Part shown: one piece after another, positions 11,806 to 24,430 of the stretch
How positions within the stretch are numbered: the stretch's first letter is position 1
Layout: every line of letters starts with the position of its first letter
Source of the DNA: Dendrobium chrysotoxum
Taxonomy: Eukaryota; Streptophyta; Magnoliopsida; Asparagales; Orchidaceae
NCBI GenBank assembly: GCA_019925795.1
Contig: CM034303.1
Location: forward strand, 3,906,001-3,970,000
DNA length: 64,000 nucleotides
Direction: 5' to 3'
Position numbers and translations under genes: made by a program
Notes under the pieces: model-generated
Told to the model about the DNA's origin: nothing
Databases searched by the model: none
Seen by the model: only the letters and a program-made list of their open reading frames with translations

Positions 11806-12230
11806 AGGGGCCCTACAGTTAGATAAGGGATACCGCTTATTTAAAGACATAGGAAGGCCTCCCGTATAAGAAGAGGATTGAAGGGGAGAGAAGGGAGAAG
11901 CATGAAAATGTCCCTTTTACTCAGAGTGGGGCCCTAGCCTTGGATAGGGGATACCACTTGTACAAGACCAGAGGAATGCCTCAATGGAAAAAGAGGGAAG
12001 GAGGAGGAGACTCCTACTCAGTGAAGGGCTCTAAACCTGGACAGGGGATACCGCCTAAACAGGATCAAGGAAAAGCCTCAGCTTGAGAATAAGAAAGGAA
12101 GAAAAGAGGAAAGGAGGAGGAGACTCCTACTCAGTGAGGGGCCCTAAACCTGAATAGGGGATACCGCTTGAATAGGACTAGGGGAAGATCTCAGCTTAAG
12201 GAAGATTAGAAGAAGAGGAGGTGCAAGAAA
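11806..12230 (+). repeat. Four tandem units of about 97-121 bp inside the LTR element
   Basis: Each unit contains GGGGCCCTA, then GGGGATACCGC, then a GGAAGGCCTC-like word, then a purine-rich stretch. Units start near 11807, 11928, 12024 and 12137. Such repeats are common in the untranslated region between pol and the 3' LTR. Confidence 0.75.
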
Positions 12231-13190
12231 CTCATATGCATAAGGGGGGTATTAATAGGAGGGAGGAGAGGTTAAGATAATTATAGCTCAAAAAAAGAAA
12301 ATTTACCCGGCTAATGACCGGCGAACTCTAGCTGTTAGCCAGCGGTTGGGCACGAACCGTGGGTCATGGGCCACGACCAGCTTGAGCTGGTAAACACGTC
12401 GGCAGCTGGGCAAGTGTAGGGCAGTCGGGCAGATGCACGGGCGTGCATGGCAGCGGGTAGGAGCGTGGGGCAACGCACGACGGCCGGTGGCGGCTAGTCT
12501 ATCCTGCCAGTTTCGGCCCGAAAAGGTCAAATCGGACATTTTTGGGATCACCAAAACCGTTTTTCGACGTTCCGAACTTAATTTTGGCACTTTTAAAGCC
12601 GTTCGAGACTTCTACGCCCAAGATTGAATTATTTCCAAATTTTGAATCGAGTTGAAAATTCCTCGAAAGCAACAACATATATTTTCAGACTCTACGGGCT
12701 TCGACGTCCAAAAATAGGGGGGCAACTGATACATCATCAAAAAATTATCTTGATCGGACATGAATCTTGAGGCAAAATCAAGTTGGAAACTTTTGAAATT
12801 AAAATTGGGGCAATTTAAACTCTGATTTCAGTAAACGTTCAACTTACAGTCGAACTAAACGTCTCGAAAATACAAACTCAACGACACCAAATTCGACTCA
12901 ATCCGAGCCCAAATAAGTCCAAATCAATGACCTAAAGCATCGTTAGAAGGTTCAAACCACAATTTGGATTACCAACAATTTCCGAACGTGACATGCTTAT
13001 AGTCGAATCAAGCGGCACGAAGAGATGAATCCAACGAGCCCAAGATTACAGAATTCCAATATCATTAAGACCTCCAAATGTCTAGCAAATGGTCTACGAT
13101 CAAGGGATTCAACATCGGCCGTCAATCCGAACCACTCCCCATTTACCCTTGATCTTCCTCCTATTTACGGTCATGCCACTCTAGGAAATC

Positions 13191-13198
13191 TATAAATA
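13191..13198 (+). promoter_or_regulatory. TATA box of the LTR
   Basis: TATAAATA lies about 460 bp into the putative LTR and is followed by purine-rich sequence, the usual position for a retroelement promoter. Confidence 0.5.
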
Positions 13199-13287
13199 GA
13201 GCCCTCCTTCCTCTTGGAAAGGGGCCCTAAAAAGAAGAGAGCAAGAGAGAGAGATTGGAGATCGCTCTTGCCCCTTAGCTCCTCCTT

Positions 13288-13650
13288 GACCACCGCCAGA
13301 GTTTCGTTGTACCACCACCTGATGTCGGTGTTCCGCCGAACCACCACCTGATGCCTGGAGTTCCATCGGACCACCACCTGATATCCTGAGCTCCTCCAGA
13401 CCACCAGCTGATGCCTTGAGTTCCGTCTGACCACCAGTTGACATCCTGAGTTGCTTCAGTCCACCACCTGACGCCCTGAGTTCCGTCGGACCACCACCTG
13501 ACTTCCTGAGTTTTGCTGGACCACCAACTGATGCCCTAAGTTCCGTCAGACCACCACTTGAGGCCTGAAGTTTTGCCGGACTACCCCCTGACGCCGGAGT
13601 TCTGTCAGACCACCACTTGAGGTCTGGAGTTTCACTGGACCACTTTCTTA
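13288..13650. repeat. 30-bp minisatellite in the LTR
   Basis: Units beginning CCACCACCTGA recur at 13341, 13371, 13401, 13431, 13461, 13491, 13521, 13551 and 13581 with no length change, then at 13610 after one 29-bp unit. Odd and even units alternate between a GAGTTCCGTC type and a GAGTTTTGCTG type, so the higher-order unit is 60 bp. Because 30 is divisible by 3, the - strand stays open for 170 codons. Confidence 0.88.
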
Positions 13651-13857
13651 TTGCTCCGTGATGAGCACGCTTAACTGCGGAGTTTCTTAAATAAAATTTC
13701 AACCTTTATACCAAAAGGCGCCTCAATGTTTAAGAGTTTAACTTTCTTTTTCTTAAGGGGTTTCACATATAGTTAGCAAATTCTCAATTAAAGCTTGGTT
13801 ATAATTATATGGCGAGGAAAATACTTAGTGGAAGATTATTGGATATCCAATCATGCT

Positions 13858-13983
13858 TTTTTTTTTTTTGGAGAATTAAGGGACAAGGCTCGGACACAGA
13901 CACAACACATACGCATGACTCGAATCCAATACCTCTTAGTTGGTAGCCAAAATACCTAAGCAACAGACTAAGGAGGGTTGAGT
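13858..13983 (-). mobile_element. Second tRNA-derived SINE, copy B
   Basis: Counterpart of 6262-6390, with flanks TCCAATCATGC (13846) and TCCAACCATGC (13984) and a T-run at the low end. Confidence 0.72.
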
Positions 13984-14458
13984 TCCAACCATGCTTTAGT
14001 ATCCGAATAAGGTTCATTCCTTTTATGTTCATATATGTATTAAATAAGTAAGAGACTATCCTAAGCATTTATCCAAATGGTGTAAAGATGAGAGATTTGG
14101 CCTAGGTTATTTTTTATTAGAGCTCTTCTTGAGAAATAACCTTGAGCATGAACTTCTTTCTAATCATGATATTTGGAGAATAGCCCTAAAGAGTCATTAT
14201 TTATACTAAAAAATTCCCTATGAAGAGGCATTAGAAGCTCATCTTGATCAAGTTGTCACTAATGGGTAACTAAACATTTTGATGTGCTTGTAACCTTCTT
14301 TATATCATGAAACATACAAATAAACAAATGTTAAATGGAATAATTTTTTTTTCAAACAATATTATCTCATAATATTAATAATATATTTTCACTTACCTAT
14401 TTTCTTAACCCATTGATAAAGACTTCTTCAAAAAATTTATCAGCCACTATTAGGTGTT

Positions 14459-14665
14459 GGCGCAGATTGTTGGACATTAAAAGAGAAGCATAATATTAAG
14501 TTAAGTGTTGCAAAGATGAGGATTCTCAGATGGATGAGTGATTTACTCTTAGAGACAAGATACGAAACAAGCATATACATGAGAAGGTTGGAATAGCTTC
14601 AGTGGAAGAGAAGATTAGAGAGACTTGCCTTAGTTGCTATAGAAAACCATTGGCCACTTGAAATG
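14459..14665 (+). mobile_element. RTE LINE fragment
   Basis: This matches the LINE at about 41006-41200, including the sequence encoding the KMRILRWMSD-like segment and the downstream IREKVGIASVEEKIRE-like stretch, with stops and changes. It is an internal fragment without the (GTT)n end. Confidence 0.75.
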
Positions 14666-15336
14666 AAAGCCAACATCATGTCTTAGTGTGTTTTTTTAAT
14701 GCTAGTGATAATTTTAATGTGATTTAGAGATTTAGAATTTATATGTATACATTTATTATTTTTCAAAACAAATAAAATTGTTTTAAAAATAATTAAAATA
14801 ACTTTTAAGCATTCAAATTTTTTAATGAAAATCACAAGGACTAACTAACCGGTGTTACCACCCCTGTTCACCATCATAATCACCTTTGATTGTTGGTTAC
14901 TATTATTGTCATCAACCACAACCACCATCATTGGCCACTATTGCTATCATTGCCACTTGCAACCGATGCCTATCGCTCACAGTTGTAGGTTTATATCTAA
15001 CGGCACTGATTGCCAGTGTCACTATTGTCAACGTCACTATTAACAACCAATATTATCAAAACTTTGCCACCATCAATAACAATCATCTGCCACCACCATC
15101 CCTCCTAACTTTTTGTATAAATAGATTTATTTGATATATTTAAGATAGAAAATATAGTTTTATTTTAAATTAAAATATAAATAAAAATAAATTTAATAAA
15201 ATTTTTTAGATGATAAATATTTAAATATATAAGACTTAATTAGATGACAAATATATAAATATATAAATAAATATCTAAATTCTTAAGTAAGTATTTTATT
15301 TTTAATTATCTCCGGACGGTTAACAATCTCTCGAAA
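14666..15336. other. AT-rich and CAC-rich flank upstream of hexokinase C
   Basis: The interval holds a CAC/CAT-rich low-complexity stretch (about 14855-15115) and AT-rich DNA. No gene is seen. Confidence 0.6.
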
Positions 15337-15535
15337 GGGAGGGAATTTCGCTCCGTTCTACAATTTATCCCGTCCTCAGAACCATTCAGTAAGCTTTGAT
15401 TGCCATTTGCCACTGAATTCCGAAGAATCAGCCGATCTCTTCTTATTTAGGGTTTCATCATTACATGCCAGAGAGAGGGAGGGAATTTCGGTTCCGTTCT
15501 ACAATTTATCCCATCCTCCGTTCCAATTTGACAAG
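15337..15535 (+). promoter_or_regulatory. Duplicated segment in the hexokinase C promoter/5' leader
   Basis: The sequence GGGAGGGAATTTCG followed by TCCGTTCTACAATTTATCCC occurs at about 15337 and again at about 15477, an offset of about 140 bp. A TATA-like TATAAAT lies at about 15570, only about 45 bp before the ATG. The transcription start is not fixed; the repeat may duplicate a leader or promoter element. Confidence 0.5.
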
Positions 15536-17089
15536 CAGAAGGAGAACGGTTGCATAGGGTGAATCCTTTGTATAAATTACGGGGTGTAAGGGGTGTAGGA
15601 AAGATAGAGCAGAAGAATGAGGAAGGTAGTGTTAGGAACGGCGGTGGCGTTTGTGGCGGCGGGTTGCGCGGTCGCCGCGCTGATCGTGAGACATCGGATG
15701 AGGAACTCGGGGCGGTTGGCCAGGGCGAGGGCGATCGTGAAGGAGATTGAGGAGAAATGCGAGACGCCGATCTCGAAACTGCAACTGGTTGCGGACGACA
15801 TGACGGCGGAGATGCACGCCGGCCTTGCAGACGAGGGCGGGAGGAAGCTTAAGATGCTCATCACCTACGTCAATAATCTGCCGACGGGGTAATTTTTAAT
15901 TCTTAAGATGCCATTATCCTCCCCCTCGTTCGTAGATATGATTTTTGGCTGGGTTTTTGTTCTTCTTTCCTTCAAATTTTGATTTTTAAATGTCCAAATA
16001 GGGTTTTAAATGTTTCATTTTTCGAAATTTCGTTTTTGGTGGGCTCTCCGATCTTCCTTCTCGTTTGTGGGTAAGGTTCTGAATCTTTGACTCAATTTCA
16101 TGGCTCAAATGTTTCTCTTTTTGGATAGTTGCATTAATGTGAATTGTCCAATTTTATGTTCCAAGAGACATATGCGTTCTTAATTATGAAAATTTTCAAC
16201 TTGGAGATATTTTGATCCGTTTTCTTTCTCTTTGATTTTATGGGATTCTCTTGAATGCGTTTAGCTATATATGGATCCCATTTTTGGAGTATAATTGATC
16301 TCTTCCAAGTGCACTCTTCAAACACATGAATATTTGATATGCCGCATTCATATGTTATTCACTCGGAGAATGCATAAATTGGCTAGGACCCTTGCCACCT
16401 AGGCTTGTTTGGCCTCTATGAGACAAATAGATTGGTCTTTCAATGATCTTCTGATAGCGCTCTTTATCGGTTGTAACTTGGCCTACCAAATGTGCACGCC
16501 TGTGATTTATCTCTATAGATGTTTCAACTGGTTTACATGATAGTATCCCAGTTTCAATCAAAAGATCTTTTTCCTTTGAGAAAGAGAAATGCCAAGGTTT
16601 GAATTGTTCTTATTGACATTCTCCAAACTACACCATTTCCCTCTATGATGTTTTTTGGGGTCATACTTTTATGGTTAATCTTCAATCCTTAAACTTAAAA
16701 TTACAATTTTGGACATAGTTTTCATTTTCTATCAATAGTTGTTAAAATGCTCTTTTTAAACATAATACATTTATTTTGTTATGTTCAGCATGAATGGGTT
16801 TGTTGAAATAACAATTTTCAAATAGCATCATGCGAGAAAGAAATGAAATTTCCACATGATTTAGCAAAATGCTTGCTGTCTATTATTGACATTTTTACGT
16901 TATACTCATTTGGCATAAACTTTAAACTTGATGGGAGTCATGTAATAAAGAAGATAGTATACGGTCCCTTGTTGTATGGTGTGAAGCATCACACGTATGT
17001 CAAGGAAGCTAGATAATATGCATGTTTGATTAATCATTATTGTGTGAGGGAAATTGATCTAGTAAAGTGAGGATCAATCATATTTGCCT

Positions 17090-20000
17090 TAGGTTTTTCT
17101 ATTCTCACACACACAAGCAGATAAGTAAAGTAGAGAGTCGGCATTTAAATGTTTTATGTAGAAAATCTAGAAAGGGAAAAACTGTATGGTCTTCCTCAAT
17201 TGATCATGTTTCACTAGTATGAAAATAATTACAAGGCACTACTCATCATTGTATTATCGAAGAACACATTAATATTTATATAATATAAGAGGATGAATTG
17301 CTAGAGTTATTATCAAAATTCTTGGTGTAGAATGATGGGTAGCATTGTCGATGCAAGGAACATTGAATTGATCAGGATTGTTTGTTTAGCTGATAGAAGT
17401 TGAGGGTTGTGGCGTGCTCCAAGGTAGTTGTAGCGCAATTCCTGCAGGCAAGAGCTTCGAGGTAGGCAAGTGATGCAACTCAGGTCATGATGCATATAGG
17501 TTTTGCATGTGACATCTATGATGTAGGTCAAGGTGTAGGCCTTATGGGCAAGAATTTTGGTGTATGTTTTGTTGCAGCACAATGCTCTGGTGCCATAGGG
17601 ATTGATACAATTTAAGCATTGTTGCAGCATAGGTCTTGCTTTTATTTAGGTCTTACTATAACCAAGTCTTATTTGCGATGTCTTTGGTCGTTGATCCAAA
17701 TATATCAAGTCATAAATCTCAATTTCAAGAGCATACACTCGAAGTTTTGCTGGTCATATTTTCAAAAATAATTTTTAGAATGTTTTTTCTTTTCTATATT
17801 GGGATTGTGGGAGAATAGAGACAATATCCTATCATTTTTACATTGAAAAACTCATCTCCTTGTGACAAACTATTTTGCCTCGAACAGAGCTTGAATTGTT
17901 GGCCTATGATACTCATAGATATTGTGATAAGTTTTGAATGTTATTGAAATTTTGCATATGAATTGAGGCAGTTCGATAATAACTGTGGCCATCAGCACAT
18001 TCCTTATCAGTGGTTGAACTTAAGGTGCCCTTTTTGAAGCTAGAAAGGGCATCAACTAGTGAGGCTGCTACCCTCTTTTAACCATGGTGAAGGATATGCT
18101 TTGTGAGAACTGAGGGTGATCGAACTTGGCTGATATAATCCAAGTTAGTTCATTTGGTTTCAGTTAATATCAACCTATTTTGGTTGTAATTTGATTAGTG
18201 AGCATTGATAGTCTCAGTTCATCTTGATCTTTGCATTAATGAGCACCTGTGTCTGATTTTTTATTAAACAGTTGGATGCCTAATTTAAGGTTCTTATCCT
18301 TACGTCAAACTTTTGTTGTAATTTGTGAATATATCAATTGCCCCCTTTTTTGGGAATTTGCAAGCTCAAAAATCTCTTGTTATAGTCTTATTTGGTTTGC
18401 GAATTTATATTTTGAAAAAATGTCAATGCATGAACACTCTGTTGCAGGACTAAGCGAAATAAGTCATGAAAATAGAGATTTATGCTAAGATAACATCAAA
18501 GGCAGCAAAATAAATTTTATAAAATATTAAGAACAATAAGAAAACTTGAATCATTAGATCATGTGATAGCAAGAAACTAACAAGTAAAGGCTAAACAATA
18601 ACAAAAGGTGAATCAGTTTAGACAAGATAACATGGGTTGGCACAAGTCCAACAAAAGGCGAATCATGTTAATGAATGAGGCTAACTTGCGTAAGCAAATT
18701 TATCAATTTTTTAAGATTTTAATGAGGAAAATGACTTGATATCAGAGAGATAATCGTATAATATGGCTCCCTTTTGAGTTTGATAATGAAGAAGTTTATA
18801 GTGTATATCATCATCATTATTGAGGAGGTTGTGTACCGTGTACTCGAAAACTACTCCATCACCATGATGTTGGGGGTACAATTGATATTGTTTGGAATTG
18901 CACTATCATCTTATAAAGGAATCGGTGGTAGGTCAAAATTATGTTTTTGTTAAGTTGATTGAATAATTCACTTTTATTTGAAAGGATGGTGTCTTTCTAG
19001 AGGTCTCCTACTCTACGATAGATCTATCATTTGTCAAGCTGCTGCCTAATGTTTGCATACTAATTCTGGGAAGCATGCTAGAATGGCTTGATGTCATTTC
19101 CAAACAATTTATTGTTGATGCACTAGTGGAATTGGACTAAGGATGTTCATTCCTTGCTTAATGATGGATGACGATGGAGAACATACACTTTATTGCATCC
19201 ATCAAATGTATGTGAGAGTACCACTTGATAATAATCATACCCGAAATATTAATATAATGTATGTTTGAGATTTGTAGCTCGGATTCACCGCACCTTAATG
19301 TTTGCATACTAATTGTGGTAAGCATGTTAGAATGCCTTGATGGCACTTCTAACCTATTATTTGTTGATGCATCATGCAAAATTGAACTAAGGATGTTCAT
19401 TCCTTGCTCAAGGATGCATGATGTTGGAGAACATGCACTTTCTTGCATCCATCAAATGTATGTGAGGGTACCACCTAATGATAACCATGGCCAAGACATT
19501 AATATGGCTTAGTTTTGAGATTGTAGCTTGGATTCACAGCACCCCATATCGTGATGTGCTATTTACTGAGAAATAACAATGTATTTCTATGATATTTTTA
19601 AGGGGGATAGGTTGGTCAAGGATATTCAAATAGGGGATTTTGGGTAATGGTTGTCAATGTGGCTTCCCATATATAATGCCAAACTATTGCTTTAAAAAAA
19701 ATTGAGTTTGTGGTGTGATGATTGATATTGATTTCCGGAACCTTTTTCAATCTCATACACATAACTAAATCAATAAAGATGATGGATAGAACTTGAGATT
19801 TGTTATTTGGAGAACTTAAGAAGGGAAAAATAATAGTTCTTGTCTCACTAAACATGTTCCACTTGTATGAAAAGGTATTCTTCTTCTTTTTATGAACGAC
19901 AAATGCATCAATACAGTGTAATCGGATGAGTTATAAGAGATATTGTTTGTGGTTATAGTGTAAAGCAATGGTTGGCATTGCTGATGTATGAAGACTTATT

Positions 20001-21250
20001 AGGTGTTGTGCGTTTGGCGGATGGAATATGATAATTATGGTGTACTAGGAAGTAAGGGTTGCGGCATAGATGCTATAGATGAGGGCTACAACGCATGCGA
20101 GGGATGCAATAGTGGTCTTTTGGTGATATTAGTATTGTAAGTGATTACTATAATGTAGGTTTTGCTGAAGGATAGGGTCATAAGTCTTGCGGGTTAGAGC
20201 CACAATGGATGTCTTGTGCAACAAAGGGCTATGAATTAGGTCTTGTTGCGACAAAAAGTTCTTATTGCAACATAGGCTTGCTAAGAGACACTTTGCAACA
20301 TAGGTTTTACAATTGAGTGCAGTGGCCTATAACTTGTTGTGGTATTAGTCTTGCTGTTAAGCTAGTTTTGTATACATGAAATTATAGAATTTCTCAGAGG
20401 ATCTATACAACCTTTCGAATTTGAAAAATCTTCATAAATGACTTGAATGAGAGGCTATTATAGTTTTCATAAAGGTCATTTTGATTATTATTCGAATTAT
20501 TCATTATAGTTATCGACAGTGTAAGTTGCAACCTACTATGATCTAATTGTGGTCAAATGATGTCTACCTTGGGTTGACTTAGTTGACCCTCTCTAATGGG
20601 GGTTGATTCGACAGTAATGATTTTACAGTAGCCAATATTGATGATGCTCTGATCTGCAATTCGATTGAATAAATCAAGACTTACATATTGATGTCACAAT
20701 CACATTAGTGTTGGCAAATCATAGAATAATTCGAAGAAGATTCATCCTCTGTAAATTGGGTTCATTGAAATGTGACAATGTTCTTCCTTTTTTATATGGA
20801 TAAACTCCCATTATCGTGAGGAGTATATCATTGAATATGAATTGTAAAATGGTGTTTTATAGTGATTGCACAAGTTTGCAAAGTCCTAATAGTTTCATGA
20901 GTTTTTTTTTAATATATGAATAGAGGCACATTGATGACAATAGTTGTCATTGGCATGTTCGTAGCTGATGAATGAGCTTGAGGAGGTGGGTTTGTCTTTG
21001 ATGTTGAAAGGGTGGTAGCCGATGAAGTTGCCACCCTTTCTTAATCCCATGCTTGTGTGAGAGCTAGGGGGAGACCGATCCTAGTCGACTTTATCCAGGA
21101 AGGTTTGATTTAGGTCAGTCTGTCTTATTTCGGTCCATAATATTGAGTTTTGGCCCCAATTTGATTGGTTTAAACATCATGGGATTTGGCTTGCTTTAAT
21201 CTTCGCATTAGTGAGGTCAAGTGCGTGATTCTAATTTCATAGCCTTGCGC
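17090..21250 (+). repeat. Old large direct repeats in hexokinase C intron 1
   Basis: Segments at about 17090-18260 and 19690-21250 share order and words: AAAATCTAGAAAGGGAAAAA, a TTTCACTAGTATGAAAA-like word, a long GT-rich G-strand stretch with GGTTGTGGCGT, a GAGGCTGCTACCCTCTTT-like block and a CAATTTGATTAG-like end. They are strongly diverged and in the same orientation, with a 1.4-kb interval between them. This could be a very old LTR element (LTR, short interior, LTR) without coding capacity, but I see no tract or primer site. Confidence 0.4.
19047..19545 (+). repeat. Two tandem 249-bp units in hexokinase C intron 1
   Basis: Unit 1 is 19047-19295 and unit 2 is 19296-19545. Shared words include ATGTTTGCATACTAATT, GGATGTTCATTCCTTGC and TTGCATCCATCAAATGTATG. 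They are about 75-80% alike by eye. They lie between the larger repeats of this intron. Confidence 0.75.
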
Positions 21251-24200
21251 CCAAATTTTAATGAAAATAGATGCATTTTTTTACCATATCAATGCTCCTC
21301 ATAAATGTCAATGGGCACTGAATCAATTCAGCTTTTCCACTAAAAAAGGATCTAAATTATCATGTATGTGAAGTCTTGGTTATTTTTGGATGGATGTTGT
21401 ACTTGACATATGATAACCTTTTGTTTTTTTAAATCTCTACTAGAGTATTAAGAGAATCTAATAACAAAGTATATACCTATTGAGATGTATATTGAAGGCA
21501 TTAATTAACTTGTAGGTATTATTTGCCAAACTTTGAGTTATATGATTATGCCTTATTACTAATTAGCTATATTGATTTATTCTCTCTCTTGATTAGAAAT
21601 TCAACAAGGTTAATTGTATGAAATTGATAAATTCATATTCTAGTTGATCATCTTTTTTCCCCTTGAATGCTTATGCTTTATTTCCAAATATGAAAAATTA
21701 AGCCTTCTGGATTTTATTATTTTGCATTAGGAAAAGAGAATATGGCAACTCTTTTTAAGGTTCCTAAAACTGTTCATGTAAAAGAAACAAAGATTGGTTT
21801 ATCTTTATATCCTCAGGCACTTCTTACCACTGCAAAATAATAGCAAAGTTTCAACTTTAGCTTTTATATCATTTGATTGGTAATGAAATAAATCATATTT
21901 GTATTTTGTTAGCAGTGATTTGCTCTTATTATAAACCTTTCTTCAAGAGGCCACTAAAGATAACTAATGCTTAATTATTTCTGTTATAGGTATGAGAAAG
22001 GATTGTTTTATGCATTGGACCTTGGAGGAACTAACTTTTCGTGTAATACGTGTACAATTGGGAGGAAAAGAACAAGGTGTCGTGAAGCAGGAGGCTGAAG
22101 AGGTCTCTATTCCCCGCATTTGATGGTTGGGAGCTCCCATGTATGTGAAACTCTAGTGTATTGACTTCTTTTAATCAGATTCGATGTCTGTTGTCTTTTC
22201 TAATTCGTGTCATTTATTTCTTGTTTTAGGAACTATTTGATTTTATTGCTTTGAGGGTTGCAAAGTTCATTGCTTCTGAAAGTGAGGAATTTAAGCTTCC
22301 TGAAGGCAGGCAGAGAGAACTTGGGTTTACTTTCTCTTTCCCAGTGAGGCAGATTTCACTTGCTTCTGGCACTCTTATCAAATGGACAAAAGGTTTCTCC
22401 ATTAAGGAAACGGTGCACTCTTTTGATCTCTTTTTTATCAATGCCCATATTTCTACTGAAGGTGTAGTTTTGACATGTTCATGTGTTTATGGCCACTTTG
22501 GAAATAGGGTTGCTATACTTTTTATTTACATCATTTTTCTCTTTTAAAATTTAAAACCATCAATTTTTTAATTATGGGAAAAAAAAACAGACAGTGATCT
22601 CAAAGTGAACCTTTGAAATACTCGATTCTTAACTTCTAATGTCAATTTCTACCATTTATGGATTGAACTTCTCATCTTTTGAAATTTATCTTAATGCAAG
22701 AATCTATTTACAGTATTTGGTTAAATTTAAAATTTCATTTCCTTTTCGTTTTTGATGTTTGGTTGATGGTCATTTACAAGTGGGGACAGTACTTGAGAAC
22801 TATTTATGGAATTCATTTGCATACCAGCTTTGTTGATATCCTACCCTCCTAAATCTATGAATGGGAGACCCAAATACCCAAGCCCTTCTATTTGCACCAT
22901 GCGATGTAGTTGTTTAAGTTATTTGAACTTACATGGAAGCTAGATGTACGGTTATACTCCAGCTTGATTGGGATGCTTGTTTTGCTATGCATGCGCTTCT
23001 CAGTTTGTATAATTGTGCCAGTATCCCTTGTGTTTTCGAACTTCCTTTTAACAGCCATTACATATTATTTCTTGTTTTATTTCCTTAGTAGAACTAGCAT
23101 TCAAACTGCTGGTTTAGCTTTTCAAATAATTCATTCAAGTTTCTCACAGAAGCATAACAATTGACAATACCAGCTCCCATTTACAACTTAATTTTTTGTT
23201 AATCTACATATGGAACGTTATAGAGAAATTAAATACAATTTTTTGATAGCCTAGATCTTAATGATGGTTTACTCTACTCCTTTTTGTCATATGGAGACCA
23301 GGTCGGGAAGATGTTGTGGCAGAGTTGAATAGAGCCATTGAGAGGCAAGGTCTTGATTTGCACGTCACAGCACTTGTAAGCTTTTTATTCTTAACTTTCT
23401 ATATATATATATATAATATATATATAGTGTCATATGGCAATTTTCTAAGAAAAAATATGGCAAATTTCTGTAAAATATCTTAATTTAGGTCAATGATACT
23501 GTTGGGACTCTAGCTGGTGGAAGATATTATGATAAGGATGTACACGCATCTGTTATATTGGGTACTGGCACAAATGCAGCATATGTAGAGCGTGCAGATG
23601 CTATTCCAAAGTGGTATGGCCTATTACCAAAGTCTGGGGAGATGGTAAGAAGATTTAATAATACTTTTCCTATACTAAAATCAAGTTTCCAAGTATCTCA
23701 GATTAGTAGAAACAAGTTGAATGAGTATTATATAAATGTCAAAGTGGGGTAAAAATTTGACAGCTTTGTAATCTTAAGATGTGGCTAATTGACAAGTGTT
23801 ATTTTGATATTTTAGATCTTATATCTGTTGTCATATTTGAAGATTGTGATTAATAATGTAATATCATGCAGGTCATCAACATGGAGTGGGGGAATTTTGA
23901 GTCATCTCACCTCCCCTGACAGAATATGATCTGTCATTAGATGCTGAAAGTTTGAACCCTGGTGAACAGGTATACTTTTATTAGCATATGCTGCTATCTT
24001 CGCCAAAATAAATCATCATCAAACCATTACAAAGTGCCATATGGAGATGTTTTTGTTAATTTTTTTACTTACTTCCTCATACATTACCATGTGGCTTGTC
24101 ATGGGATTTTGAGATTATGTTCTAAGTCCATTCCTGGTGTTGTAAACTCGTGTACTGTTTGAAATCCCAGGTATTTGAGAAGTTAATTTCGGGAATGTAT

Positions 24201-24430
24201 TTGGGAGAGATTCTAAGAAGAGTCCTCTTGAAGCTGGCTAAGGAGGCTTCTTTATTTGGCGATATTGTCCCCTCCAAAACTTAGCATTCCATTTATACTG
24301 CGGTACGCTTTACTTGTCTTAGTATCTTCTAGTTAAGAGCTCGACATGTTTATTTTGTATTTAATGATGATATTCATGATTTGAAAACTTTTGGGAATTG
24401 GTCTTTCGGGACCAACATACGTTGAGGGTT

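Larger units (their letters stand above)
11752..13765 (+). mobile_element. 3' end of a Gypsy-type LTR element
   Basis: No pol or gag frame is present. The evidence is a purine-rich tract (AAAAATAGGGGGGCAAC) immediately before TGATACATCATC at 12727, which fits a polypurine tract followed by a 3' LTR. The LTR would run 12727-13765 and end in CA. A TATA box (TATAAATAG) at 13191 lies inside the LTR, followed by R/U5-like GC-richer sequence. The internal part, 11752-12726, is untranslated and contains four tandem units. Superfamily is inferred only from the tract and general layout. Confidence 0.6.

Noticed and set aside
13288..13650. CRISPR-like regular repeats
   Set aside because: Units are contiguous and diverged without unique spacers, and the genome is a plant nucleus; it is a minisatellite.
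13190..13702. 170-codon - strand open frame with ten-residue repeats
   Set aside because: It is produced by a 30-bp minisatellite in an LTR (period divisible by three); no start context or homology supports a protein.
14852..15134. Cys/His-rich short frames in the CAC-rich stretch
   Set aside because: Low-complexity sequence with no family pattern; the residues follow from CAC/TGC repeats.
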